From assembly GCF_037977235.1 (NCBI RefSeq), contig NZ_CP150276.1, positions 806,001 through 870,000 on the forward strand: a DNA stretch of 64,000 nucleotides, in the 5' to 3' direction. Within the stretch, counting starts at the first letter, position 1, and each line of letters starts with the position of its first letter. Source of the DNA: Paenibacillus sp. FSL K6-0276. Lineage in GTDB: Bacteria; Bacillota; Bacilli; Paenibacillales; Paenibacillaceae. Below, in pieces: positions 28,234 to 36,558 of this stretch. The notes under the pieces were generated by a model. That model searched no databases and had not been told where the DNA came from. It saw only the letters and a list, made by a program, of their open reading frames with translations. Made by a program: the position numbers and the translations under genes.

Positions 28234-28260
28234 TATCATGATTTCGAATGTTTTATCATT
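28234..28260 (+). promoter_or_regulatory. Putative response-regulator site E (upstream of ABC transporter operon)
   Basis: TATCATG at 28234 and TATCATT at 28254, 20 bp apart, both half-sites identical to those of site A. It lies 108 bp before the start of the binding-protein gene. The 22-bp stretch from 28227 to 28248 is also found at 10349-10370. Confidence 0.65.
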
Positions 28261-28341
28261 CAGGTCTCATATCGGAAGGGCTATGATATAAGCAGCAGAT
28301 GAGTAATAGCCTGCATCAAATAAGTATAGGGGGAATGTAAA

Positions 28342-29682
28342 ATGTATAATGTTCGACCACGTATTACACGCATACTATGTATGATCATGATTTCGGCCTT
28401 AATGATTCCATTGTTTACAGGTTGTGCTAAAGGGGAAACGGTTGCTGATAAGGGGCAATCTACTACTCAGCCGGATACTCAGCAGGAGCAGAAAGAAGAA
28501 AAGAAGGATCCTGTTACATTGAAATTCCCAATATGGTCAACGATTACGGAGGATTTATTTACGAAGCTTGACCTTGTAAACGAATACAAAAAGGAACATC
28601 CCAATGTCACCATTGAATTGGAGCTGTTAAAGGATACGGAGTATGAAAATACAATGAAGATCCGGAATTCAGCAAACGAATTGCCAGATATTTTGCCACT
28701 GAAATCAGCATGGCTGATTAATTTCAAGGATAATATTTTGCCTCTTGATGACTTAGAAGCAGCCAAGAACAATTTATTCGCAGCTGATTTCAAGGTGGGT
28801 GATCATATTTATGGTGTACCCGAAAGCCAATTCAATGAGTATGTCTGGTATCGGAAGAGTATTTTCAAGGAATATGGACTTGAGATTCCAAAGACCTGGG
28901 GAGAGTTTGTAACTGCTGCTAAAACGATTAAAGACGGTGGCAAATATATTCCGATTGCCATGGGTGGTAAAGACGCATGGCCGGATTATCCTTTCAACGA
29001 ATTTATGCCTTCTCTTGAAGCAGGAGATGGGGATTACTGGTCAACTATGGCGACGATAGATGAACCTTTTACGAAAGGCCAAGCTTTCTATGATTCTTAT
29101 GTGAAAATTCAGGAACTGTACAATGCTCAAGTAATGGGCCCTGATCCACTTGGTGTTGGCTTTGATCAATCCAAACTGATGTTTGGTTCCAATCAAGCGG
29201 CGATGATTGCTCTTGGTCAATGGTTCGGCAGTGATTTGAAATCGATGACGGATGTGGATATCAATGATGTAGGTGCCTTCTTGTTACCGGTTCGAAATTC
29301 AGTAGATGAGCCATTCAATACGATTTCCATGGTAGATACGTTCTTTACAATTCCGAAAACTTCGAAGTATCCAGATGAAACGAAAGAATTCATTAACTGG
29401 TTCTTCAGTGATGCATGGTATTCTAAATATTTGACCGAGGCTCAACTTCAATCGACAGTGAAGGATGTAAAGATTGATCTAGGTACAATGTTCGATGGTG
29501 CTTTTGACGTATCAAATCTGAATTATGTGCTTAATAAAGGCGGCAATGAGGATTATAAGAAGATCGAATCGGCGATTAAGTTCGATGTGAAGAAAATGGG
29601 GCAGGACATGATGTCAGGCAAGGATTTCAATAAGATGATGCAGGAAATGAATAAGAGTTGGAAAAATGCTCGTTCCAAATAA
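28342..29682 (+). CDS. ABC transporter sugar-binding lipoprotein
   Basis: Extracellular solute-binding protein of the family-1 (MalE-like) type, 446 residues. A lipoprotein signal ends in the lipobox LFTGC (Cys about 28), followed by a charged linker and the two-lobe binding fold (LKFPIWSTIT..., NELPDILPLKSAWL, GVPESQFNEYVWYRKSIFKEYGL). It probably captures galacto-N-biose or related O-glycan products released by the surface enzymes, as GL-BP does in bifidobacteria. It is first in a four-gene operon with two permeases and a phosphorylase, preceded by motif site E. The specificity is inferred from context, not from residues. Confidence 0.9.
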   Translation: MYNVRPRITRILCMIMISALMIPLFTGCAKGETVADKGQSTTQPDTQQEQKEEKKDPVTLKFPIWSTITEDLFTKLDLVNEYKKEHPNVTIELELLKDTEYENTMKIRNSANELPDILPLKSAWLINFKDNILPLDDLEAAKNNLFAADFKVGDHIYGVPESQFNEYVWYRKSIFKEYGLEIPKTWGEFVTAAKTIKDGGKYIPIAMGGKDAWPDYPFNEFMPSLEAGDGDYWSTMATIDEPFTKGQAFYDSYVKIQELYNAQVMGPDPLGVGFDQSKLMFGSNQAAMIALGQWFGSDLKSMTDVDINDVGAFLLPVRNSVDEPFNTISMVDTFFTIPKTSKYPDETKEFINWFFSDAWYSKYLTEAQLQSTVKDVKIDLGTMFDGAFDVSNLNYVLNKGGNEDYKKIESAIKFDVKKMGQDMMSGKDFNKMMQEMNKSWKNARSK

Positions 29683-29713
29683 AAATAAATCTCAATTCAA
29701 AAGTTGAGTAATG

Positions 29714-29749
29714 AGGAAGGTGGCTACCATTTAGATGAGCCACTTTCCT
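29714..29749 (+). promoter_or_regulatory. Intercistronic hairpin between binding protein and permease genes
   Basis: AGGAAGGTGGCT pairs with AGCCACTTTCCT (one G-U) around a 12-base loop. No T run follows, so it more likely protects the upstream mRNA or limits read-through, giving more binding protein than permease. Confidence 0.6.
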
Positions 29750-29776
29750 TATATAGAAAGGGATGGAGGGGTAGAA

Positions 29777-30667
29777 ATGAAAACGATTTCTATGCAGAAA
29801 AACATACTGTTATTCAGTTTTTTATTGATTCCTATATTGCTGCTATTGATGTTCGTGCTTTACCCGCTTGTAGAGCTTGTCAGAATAAGTTTTACCGATT
29901 GGAATGGAGTGAATACCCAGCAAGTTTATATAGGTTTCGACAATTACATTAAGATGTTTACGGATTCATCAGATGTATGGCTATCACTTCGCAATAACGG
30001 CATCTATTTCATTTTTCATTTAATAATGATTCCGCTTGAACTAGCGATTGCGGTTTTATTGGATAGTAAGATTCGTGCCAGCAAGTTTTTTAAGTCCATC
30101 ATATTCATGCCTTACATTATCAATGGGGTTGCTATTTCGTATATTTTCGCCTTCTTTTATAGTCCCATTAATGGTGGGTTAAATGGCATTCTTGAAGTGC
30201 TTGGGCTAGAGTCGCTCATACAGAATTGGTTGACGAATGAGTCTATAGTTAACCTTAGCTTAGTGTTTGTATCGATTTGGCGATTCTCAGGCTTCCATGT
30301 CATTTTATTCCTAGCCGGCTTACAAGCCATTCCTCAGGATCAATTCGAGGCAGCAAAAATGGATGGTGCCAACAACATTCAGAATTTCTGGTATATTATC
30401 GTTCCAGGTGTGAAAAAGGTACTAGAGGTCATTTTGTTCTTAAACGTTGTTGGGGCACTACAAGTGTTCGATATTCCGTATATTATGACACAGGGCGGTC
30501 CGGGTCATGCGAGTAGTACATTCACATTATATACCCTGGAGACGGCCTTTAAATTTAACAGCTTCGGTATGGCTTCTGCGATGGGCATCACGATGTTAAT
30601 TCTCATTATAATCCTGAATGGTGTACAGAGCAGGCTGTTCAACCTAAAGGGGGTTGGTGAGGAATGA
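29777..30667 (+). CDS. ABC sugar permease, MalF/UgpA-like
   Basis: Inner-membrane subunit of a carbohydrate ABC importer, about 296 residues with six hydrophobic helices. The EAA loop that contacts the ATPase is EAAKMDGANNIQNFWYIIVPG. I place the start at ATG 29777 behind GGAGGG at 29765; an earlier in-frame ATG (29735) sits inside the intercistronic hairpin. The stop overlaps the next permease start by four bases (ATGA), indicating translational coupling. No ATP-binding subunit is encoded in the locus, so a shared MsmX-type ATPase is likely used. Confidence 0.9.
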   Translation: MKTISMQKNILLFSFLLIPILLLLMFVLYPLVELVRISFTDWNGVNTQQVYIGFDNYIKMFTDSSDVWLSLRNNGIYFIFHLIMIPLELAIAVLLDSKIRASKFFKSIIFMPYIINGVAISYIFAFFYSPINGGLNGILEVLGLESLIQNWLTNESIVNLSLVFVSIWRFSGFHVILFLAGLQAIPQDQFEAAKMDGANNIQNFWYIIVPGVKKVLEVILFLNVVGALQVFDIPYIMTQGGPGHASSTFTLYTLETAFKFNSFGMASAMGITMLILIIILNGVQSRLFNLKGVGEE

Positions 30668-31503
30668 CGACGACTCGTTTAGCAATCCCTATCAAAAAGC
30701 TTGCCTTGTATTTCATTCTAATTATGATTTGTATGATTATCTTCATCCCCTTGCTTATAACGTTATTCGCTTCATTTAAAACTTCGGTGGAAATTGGCTC
30801 TGAATTTGCTCTAAAGTTGCCTGCAAGCTTTGATTTCGATAACTACAAAGTTGTACTGGAAAAGGGAAAGTTTTTACAGGGATTTGGTAACTCTTTATTC
30901 CTTATTGCAGTCGGTGTCATCATTAATTCTCTATTGGGAACAATGACTGCCTATGCGATTAATAGATTTGATTTTCGCTTGAAGAAGATCATACTCGGTC
31001 TCTTTGTAGCAGGTATGATCATGCCCGGTATGATTACTGAAATTTCACGGTTTACCATTATTAAAAATCTTGGACTTTATAATACAATTTGGGCTCCGAT
31101 CGTGATTTATGCAGCAACGAATCTGGTACAGCTCTATATTTATACGCAGTTCCTAAATGGTATTCCCAAAGAATTGGATGAGAGTGCGATGCTGGATGGT
31201 AGTTCGTACTTTAAAGTTTTTACTAAAATGATTTTCCCACTTTTACTGCCGGCAACTGCAACATTAGCAATTATTAAAGCGGTTGATGTTATGAATGATA
31301 TGTATATTCCGTATTTGTATATGCCGTCAAGCACACTAAGAACGTTGACTACAACGTTGATGTATTTTAGTAGTTCAAAGTTTGGAAGTTGGGATTATTT
31401 AAGCGCTGCGATTATATTGGTTATGTTGCCGACACTTGTGATTTACCTTGTGTTTTCAAAGTACATTTTCAAAGGTATTGTTGCAGGTGCAGTGAAATCA
31501 TAA
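30664..31503 (+). CDS. ABC sugar permease, MalG/UgpE-like
   Basis: Second transmembrane subunit, 279 residues, with six predicted helices. The EAA-type loop reads ELDESAMLDGSSYFKVFTKM, with ESAMLDG in place of the canonical EAA--DGA. It overlaps the upstream permease by four bases and ends 13 bases before the phosphorylase gene. It should form the heterodimeric channel for the binding protein encoded at 28342. Confidence 0.9.
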   Translation: MTTTRLAIPIKKLALYFILIMICMIIFIPLLITLFASFKTSVEIGSEFALKLPASFDFDNYKVVLEKGKFLQGFGNSLFLIAVGVIINSLLGTMTAYAINRFDFRLKKIILGLFVAGMIMPGMITEISRFTIIKNLGLYNTIWAPIVIYAATNLVQLYIYTQFLNGIPKELDESAMLDGSSYFKVFTKMIFPLLLPATATLAIIKAVDVMNDMYIPYLYMPSSTLRTLTTTLMYFSSSKFGSWDYLSAAIILVMLPTLVIYLVFSKYIFKGIVAGAVKS

Positions 31504-31516
31504 GGAGGGATCATAG

Positions 31517-33697
31517 TTGAGCAGCAAAGGACGAATGACAGTACCCATAGAAGCAGGCATGGATTACGATTTAATGAAAGACATTCTTGAACGATGGGGA
31601 GCTGATGCAGTACGGAATAGTGATGGAACGGATCTGCCTGATCAGTTGCAGCAGATGAAGATAAAAGTCTATTCCACGTATTTCCCGACAAGAAATGATC
31701 AGGTGTGGGCACACGAGCATCCCGATCAACGTCAGCAAATGTACATTATGACGCCCCATATTACGGCTGTCGAGGAGTCGCTGCAAATTGAGCTAATGAA
31801 GGGCTACTATCGGGAACAGCTTGAAGTAGATTATGAACATGATCCCAAGCGATGGTGGGAAGTTATTAATCGTACGACAGGAGAAATCGTGGATCCTGAA
31901 AGCTGGAGTGTCGATCCTCTAACAGGAATTATTACCCTCCATCAGGTGAACAGATTCCATAGCTATACCGTTACATTTCTAGTCTGGCAAATTTGGGATC
32001 AGACCCAGATGTACAATCATATTACGAATCAATGGGGAGATAAGCCTCATGAGATTCCGTATGATGCTCGTCATTCGCTAACGTGGGCACATATCACAGA
32101 GTATATGAAAAACTGGCTCGAAGCTAACAAGCATGTTGATGTAGTACGGTTTACCACCTTCTTCTACCACTTCACCATAATCTTTAATGAGTTAGCAAAG
32201 GAGAAGTATGTCGACTGGTTTGGCTATTCGACGACAGTTAGTCCGCTAGCGTTGGAGCAATTTGAGGCGGAGTATGGTTACAGGATGCGTCCAGAGTATC
32301 TTGTTGATCAGGGGTATCATAATACGCCTTTCCGCAATCCGAGCAAACAGTTTCGCGATTGGATGCAATTTCAACACAAATTTGTCTGTAAACAGATTCG
32401 GGAATTGGTTGACATCACCCATCAATCAGGACGTGAAGCGATAATGTTTCTGGGCGACAATTGGATCGGTACTGAACCCTATGGCGATCTGTTTCCGTCT
32501 ACTGGGCTAGACGCTGTGGTAGGCTCTGTTGGTAATGGTGCCACGTTGCGAATGATATCCGATATACCTGGTGTGAAATATACAGAGGGCCGTTTTCTTC
32601 CGTACTTTTTTCCGGATGTATTCCATGAGGGAGGCAATCCAACGGCTGAAGCAATTGATAATTGGGTAAAGGCAAGAAGAGCAATTCTACGAAAACCAGT
32701 CGACCGAATCGGTTATGGCGGTTATTTGAGCTTGGCTGCTTCATTTCCTGACTTTATAACATGTGTGGAACAGATAGGTGAGGAATTTCGGACTCTATAT
32801 GATCGAATGAACGGTACGAAGGCATATACGCCTAAGTTTAAAGTAGCAGTGCTCAATTCTTGGGGCAAGCTTCGCTCTTGGCAGACTACGATGGTCGCCC
32901 ATGCTCTTTGGTACAAAAAAATTTATAGCTATCTAGGCATGCTTGAGTCGTTAAGTGGATTAGCAGTTGATGTTGAGTTTATTAGCTTTGATGATGTGCT
33001 AGAGTCGGGTATACCGGAAGATATAGGAGTCATTTTGAACGCCGGGGATGCAGGAACCGCCTGGAGCGGCGACGAATATTGGGCTAATGAAGCAATCATT
33101 GCTTGCTTGAAACAATTTGTCTATAACGGTGGCGGCTTTATTGGAATTGGCGAACCAAGTGCGTTTATGCATCAGGGACGTTTCTTTCAGATGAGCGATG
33201 TGCTGGGTGTCGATAAAGAAATAGGCTACACCTTAAGCTACACTAAGTATGATCAAGAAAATACGAGCGATCACTTCATTATGGGGGGACAGGCTAAACC
33301 GATTGATTGTGGAGAGAAAGTTGAATTTATTCGCAGTGTAAGTGAGCAAACGCAAATCATTCAGATGCAAAGAGGCGACATTGCCGTAGCGGCGAATAGT
33401 TTTGGGAAAGGACGCAGCGTTTATATTGCAGGATTACCTTACTCACCGGCAAATAGCCGCTTACTGCTTCGATCGATCTATTGGGCCGCAAGTGCAGAGA
33501 ATGAGATGATGACGTGGTATTGTGAGAATGTAGAAACGGAATGCGCCGTTTATTTGGAAACTGGCTGGGGAGTCGTCATTAACAACTCACTGGATCCGCA
33601 ACGAACGAAGCTGTATAAAAATGCTGAGAGCTATATTGAGGTTGAGCTTAAACCGGGCGGTCATGAATGGTTTAGGGTGGATAGTTTAACTAAATAG
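31517..33697 (+). CDS. 1,3-beta-galactosyl-N-acetylhexosamine phosphorylase (GH112)
   Basis: Cytoplasmic inverting phosphorylase that splits galacto-N-biose or lacto-N-biose with phosphate into alpha-galactose-1-phosphate and GalNAc or GlcNAc. The 726-residue length, the opening GRMTVPIEAG, the motif FLGDNWIGTEPYG holding Asp314 (the position of the catalytic acid in bifidobacterial enzymes) and GRFLPYFFPDVFHEGGNP all fit GH112. There is no signal peptide. The start is TTG at 31517, eight bases after AAGGAGG; an ATG at 31535 is an alternative. It is last in the transporter operon. The neighbouring GH101 gene suggests galacto-N-biose as the natural substrate. Confidence 0.93.
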   Translation: MSSKGRMTVPIEAGMDYDLMKDILERWGADAVRNSDGTDLPDQLQQMKIKVYSTYFPTRNDQVWAHEHPDQRQQMYIMTPHITAVEESLQIELMKGYYREQLEVDYEHDPKRWWEVINRTTGEIVDPESWSVDPLTGIITLHQVNRFHSYTVTFLVWQIWDQTQMYNHITNQWGDKPHEIPYDARHSLTWAHITEYMKNWLEANKHVDVVRFTTFFYHFTIIFNELAKEKYVDWFGYSTTVSPLALEQFEAEYGYRMRPEYLVDQGYHNTPFRNPSKQFRDWMQFQHKFVCKQIRELVDITHQSGREAIMFLGDNWIGTEPYGDLFPSTGLDAVVGSVGNGATLRMISDIPGVKYTEGRFLPYFFPDVFHEGGNPTAEAIDNWVKARRAILRKPVDRIGYGGYLSLAASFPDFITCVEQIGEEFRTLYDRMNGTKAYTPKFKVAVLNSWGKLRSWQTTMVAHALWYKKIYSYLGMLESLSGLAVDVEFISFDDVLESGIPEDIGVILNAGDAGTAWSGDEYWANEAIIACLKQFVYNGGGFIGIGEPSAFMHQGRFFQMSDVLGVDKEIGYTLSYTKYDQENTSDHFIMGGQAKPIDCGEKVEFIRSVSEQTQIIQMQRGDIAVAANSFGKGRSVYIAGLPYSPANSRLLLRSIYWAASAENEMMTWYCENVETECAVYLETGWGVVINNSLDPQRTKLYKNAESYIEVELKPGGHEWFRVDSLTK

Positions 33698-33761
33698 CTC
33701 GATAAATAAGTTTTGATTGTTATTAACATAACAGAAGTAATCTCAATCCGGCTAAATAAAC

Positions 33762-33802
33762 CAACAACGCTTGGGCATGATGAGCCCAAGCGTTGTTGTT
33801 TG
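33762..33802. terminator. Bidirectional terminator between convergent genes
   Basis: CAACAACGCTTGGGC at 33762-33776 pairs perfectly over 15 bp with GCCCAAGCGTTGTTG at 33784-33798. It separates the phosphorylase operon from the flavoprotein gene on the opposite strand. Confidence 0.8.
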
Positions 33803-33828
33803 CTGAGTGAAGAGAGGAAGCTGACATC

Positions 33829-35358
33829 TTATTGTGCTTTTACGAATTCAGCTGATTTAATACCGGCTTGGTAACCAAAAATAATGATCTCCGCAACGGA
33901 GTTACCGCCGATCCGGTTTTGACCGTGCAATCCGCCTGTAACTTCGCCTGCTGCGAACAGTCCCGGAATCGGCTTACCGCTTTTATTTAAAACTTCTGTG
34001 TTCGAATTGATTTTCACACCACCCATGGTGTAGTGAATCCCGGGACCGATTTTGATTGCATAATATGGCGCGCTGGACAAGTCGTTTTCCATTGCTGTTG
34101 TTCTGTCGAATTCAGCATCCTTTTTATTCTTCACTGCGCTGTTCCATGTATCCAAAGTGGTTTTAAGCTGATCTGCTGGAACGCCCATTTCTTTGGCTAA
34201 AGCCTCGATCGAATCCCCTTGAATGACAAAGCCCATTTTTTCATATTGCAGGATCGCTTTAGCGCGGGATTTTACGCCAGAATCGAATACAAGATAAGCC
34301 GATTTTTCAGGAAGTTTATTGATTGCGGCAGTTACATTGTCACGAGTATCCAGTTCGTTAGTGAAACGTTTGCCATCACTGGACACGAGGATCGCTCCTT
34401 CTCCGCGAACAGCTTCTCCAATGAGATAGGATTTCTCTTGCTGCACCGTTGGGTGAACTTGGATTTGGTCCATATCCACCGTTGTACCGCCGAGTTGTTC
34501 AATCACCTTAATGCCATCACCGGTGCTGCCTTCTTGGTTAGTTGTTACATACCCTTTTAAATCGGGTCTAAATTTAGCAATCATGTCCATATTGGCGCCG
34601 AAACCGCCGGTTGTTATAATGACGGCATCCGCTGCAATATTTTTCTCGTCTTTCTCGTTGAAGATGACTTTGACGCCGTCTACTTCCCCGCCTTTTTCCA
34701 TAATTTCCTTCACGTTGGCATTTACAAAAATCGGAATTTCTTGTTCTTGTACATTTTTCACCAAACCGCTGACTAGGTATTGTCCTACCGCTGAGCCATC
34801 TTCAGGACGGTGTGTGCGCTTCTCCTTCATGCCACCAGTAATTGTGATATTGTTCAACCGAATCCCTTTGGAATCCAGCCAATCGATTGCACTTGCCGAA
34901 TTGTCAACGAAGAAACGAAGCGTGTTTTTGTCGTTTGTACCATGACCACCTTTTAAGGTCTCTTCATAAAATAAATCATTGCTGTCTTGAATGCCTTGGT
35001 CTTTTTGAAACTTAGTTTCAGAAGCATTCATTCCCGAAGATGATTTTAATGTATTCCCGCCGGCAATCGGCATTTTTTCAAAAATAACCGGGTTCATACC
35101 ATTCTCTTTTGCCTCAAGTGCAGCAGTCATCCCTGCACCGCCCGCACCAACAATGATGATATCATATTTATCTTTTAGTTGATCGATCGGTGTATAGCCA
35201 GCTTGAGACGCTCCCGAAACGGTTTCCATTTCTTTGGCCTCATCTTTTTTCGCATTGTCCTGACCCTGTTTTTGGTTCTGGTTACCGCTGCCGCATCCCG
35301 CGATCATGAGCATGAAAGAGAGAACGAGAATAAGCGTTGCTACAACTTTATTTTTCAT
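33829..35358 (-). CDS. Extracytoplasmic FAD-dependent reductase lipoprotein (flavocytochrome c / fumarate reductase-like)
   Basis: Lipid-anchored flavoprotein of 509 residues. The signal ends in the lipobox MIAGC (Cys about 22), followed by a Gln/Lys/Asp linker and the FAD dinucleotide fold DIIIVGAGGAGMTAALEAKENG with GGNTLKSSSGMNAS. The C-terminal FAD motif GLFAAGEVTGGLHGQNRIGGNS is typical of fumarate/urocanate-type reductases. There is no FMN-binding or haem domain, so it needs an external electron donor. It probably reduces an unsaturated organic acid outside the membrane under low oxygen; the substrate is unknown. GGGG-TTAAAC precedes the ATG. A broken copy of its 5' end lies 31 kb away at 4062-4218 in the same orientation. 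Confidence 0.85.
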   Translation of the reverse strand: MKNKVVATLILVLSFMLMIAGCGSGNQNQKQGQDNAKKDEAKEMETVSGASQAGYTPIDQLKDKYDIIIVGAGGAGMTAALEAKENGMNPVIFEKMPIAGGNTLKSSSGMNASETKFQKDQGIQDSNDLFYEETLKGGHGTNDKNTLRFFVDNSASAIDWLDSKGIRLNNITITGGMKEKRTHRPEDGSAVGQYLVSGLVKNVQEQEIPIFVNANVKEIMEKGGEVDGVKVIFNEKDEKNIAADAVIITTGGFGANMDMIAKFRPDLKGYVTTNQEGSTGDGIKVIEQLGGTTVDMDQIQVHPTVQQEKSYLIGEAVRGEGAILVSSDGKRFTNELDTRDNVTAAINKLPEKSAYLVFDSGVKSRAKAILQYEKMGFVIQGDSIEALAKEMGVPADQLKTTLDTWNSAVKNKKDAEFDRTTAMENDLSSAPYYAIKIGPGIHYTMGGVKINSNTEVLNKSGKPIPGLFAAGEVTGGLHGQNRIGGNSVAEIIIFGYQAGIKSAEFVKAQ

Positions 35359-35716
35359 GTTTAACCCCTCCGCTATTCTATGTTGTTATTTAGATGAACA
35401 TAAAGAGTAAAGTGAATTTTTTTCACTTCACTATTCCATATCCACTTCTTACACATACATACTGCCGCGGGCTTTCTACTGAGATGCCCAAGCACATATG
35501 TCAGCACAGTCACGAAGAATATTGATATAGTGGACTCTAGTTTTGCTGCAAGCATCAATTCACATTTGGAATGGTTGAACAGAAGAATTTACAACCGCTG
35601 GCATAGTTACTTTCCATAGTACTTCCTTGTAAAATAATTAGGATTTTCCTTGAGTATGTTCTCCTGCGAATCAAATTCTATGCATGTCGTTTCCTTCACA
35701 TACAAAAATGCTACAC
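35359..35716. other. Upstream region of the flavoprotein gene
   Basis: Roughly 360 bases with no supported gene. An inverted repeat GTGAA-N5-TTCAC near 35410-35426 lies about 55 bp before the flavoprotein start and resembles the palindrome before the SCIFF gene, though with a longer spacer. Confidence 0.35.
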
Positions 35717-36370
35717 TTCATTAAGGAGGCCACTGAAAAAGTTCTTTCTAGATCATACATTTAAGGAGTCAGTCGTAACTACGGAGAATATTTGGACTTC
35801 CGGCCGCTGTTGTCTCCAGATTTCCTGAATTGTACCGCTGTTAGCGGTTAAAATCCGGAGACAAAGGCGGTCGCTATCGCTCCTCCAGTTCCAAATTTCC
35901 CCTTCGCTACGCCCCTCTAATGTTTTTAAGTTCAAGTTATAAAGGCCCCTTTTGGAGGCCCATGAAAACTCCATTCCAGGACACCCATCCTCGATCTTTT
36001 CGAGGATGGGTGTCCTGTTTTGCTGTATAATGATTGTATTAATTTCAGGTGGTGACTCGGATGATTTCAAACCAACAATCCCTTAACCTCAGTCCATTTA
36101 TGGCGATTTACGATATCGTCGTACCTAAAGATAATATGCTACGACAAATAAATGACCTCTCAGGTCTCGTCGGCATGCACATGCAAGGAGCAATGGCTAT
36201 ATTTGCAGTAAATCTCAAAAGAATATTGACGCTATTAAAGTAAAGAGCATGAGGAATACATAAAATAAAGGCGAATTCTCACTCAGAATGGAGGGGAATT
36301 CGCCTTTAGCTGTTTAAGCTCATTTTACAGATTCTTAAAACACACGTTTTTCAGTGGCCTCTTCATTAAG
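35717..36370. mobile_element. MITE-like IS1182-family derivative with target duplication
   Basis: Perfect 15-bp terminal inverted repeats (GAGGCCACTGAAAAA at 35726-35740 and its complement at 36347-36361) bound a 636-bp element. Both ends are flanked by the same 9-bp sequence TTCATTAAG (35717-35725 and 36362-36370), a target-site duplication. Inside are a 17-bp perfect hairpin (35978-36016), a fused remnant of a transposase gene and another hairpin (36266-36308). It cannot encode an active transposase and would need one supplied in trans. Confidence 0.85.
36061..36243 (+). pseudogene. IS1182-type transposase remnant (N-terminus fused to C-terminal tail)
   Basis: The first part, MISNQQSLNLSPFMAIYDIVV and VPKDNMLRQINDL, matches the N-terminus of IS1182-family transposases. 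It then jumps to a tail-like segment (HMQGAMAIFAVNLKRILTLL), so over 400 residues of the catalytic region have been deleted. It sits inside the element bounded at 35726-36361. Confidence 0.75.
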
Positions 36371-36488
36371 GGGTAGCGTCATTGAAATTATTTCGATCTA
36401 TTCTTAATGGAAAAGTTATGCTAACCATAGGAAAAAAGACAGCTTCAATTGAGAGCGATATAAAAAAAATCTTCGCCAACCCAGAAAC

Positions 36489-36514
36489 AAACTTTTTAGG
36501 TTACCTCATACGTC
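36489..36514 (+). promoter_or_regulatory. Putative ECF-sigma promoter before the secreted protein gene
   Basis: AAAC (36489) and CGTC (36511) are separated by 18 bases within a stretch also found before the sigma gene at 37846 (AACAAACTTTTT, AGGT, ACGTCTTA in common). The AAC/CGTC pattern is typical of ECF sigma promoters. Confidence 0.6.
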
Positions 36515-36558
36515 TTACTTATATAAGAGACAAACAAGAATAAACGGAGGCTTGGAAG

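Noticed and set aside
35753..36070. A 105-codon minus-strand frame inside the MITE
   Set aside because: It crosses the 17-bp perfect hairpin and resembles no protein; best explained as a chance frame.
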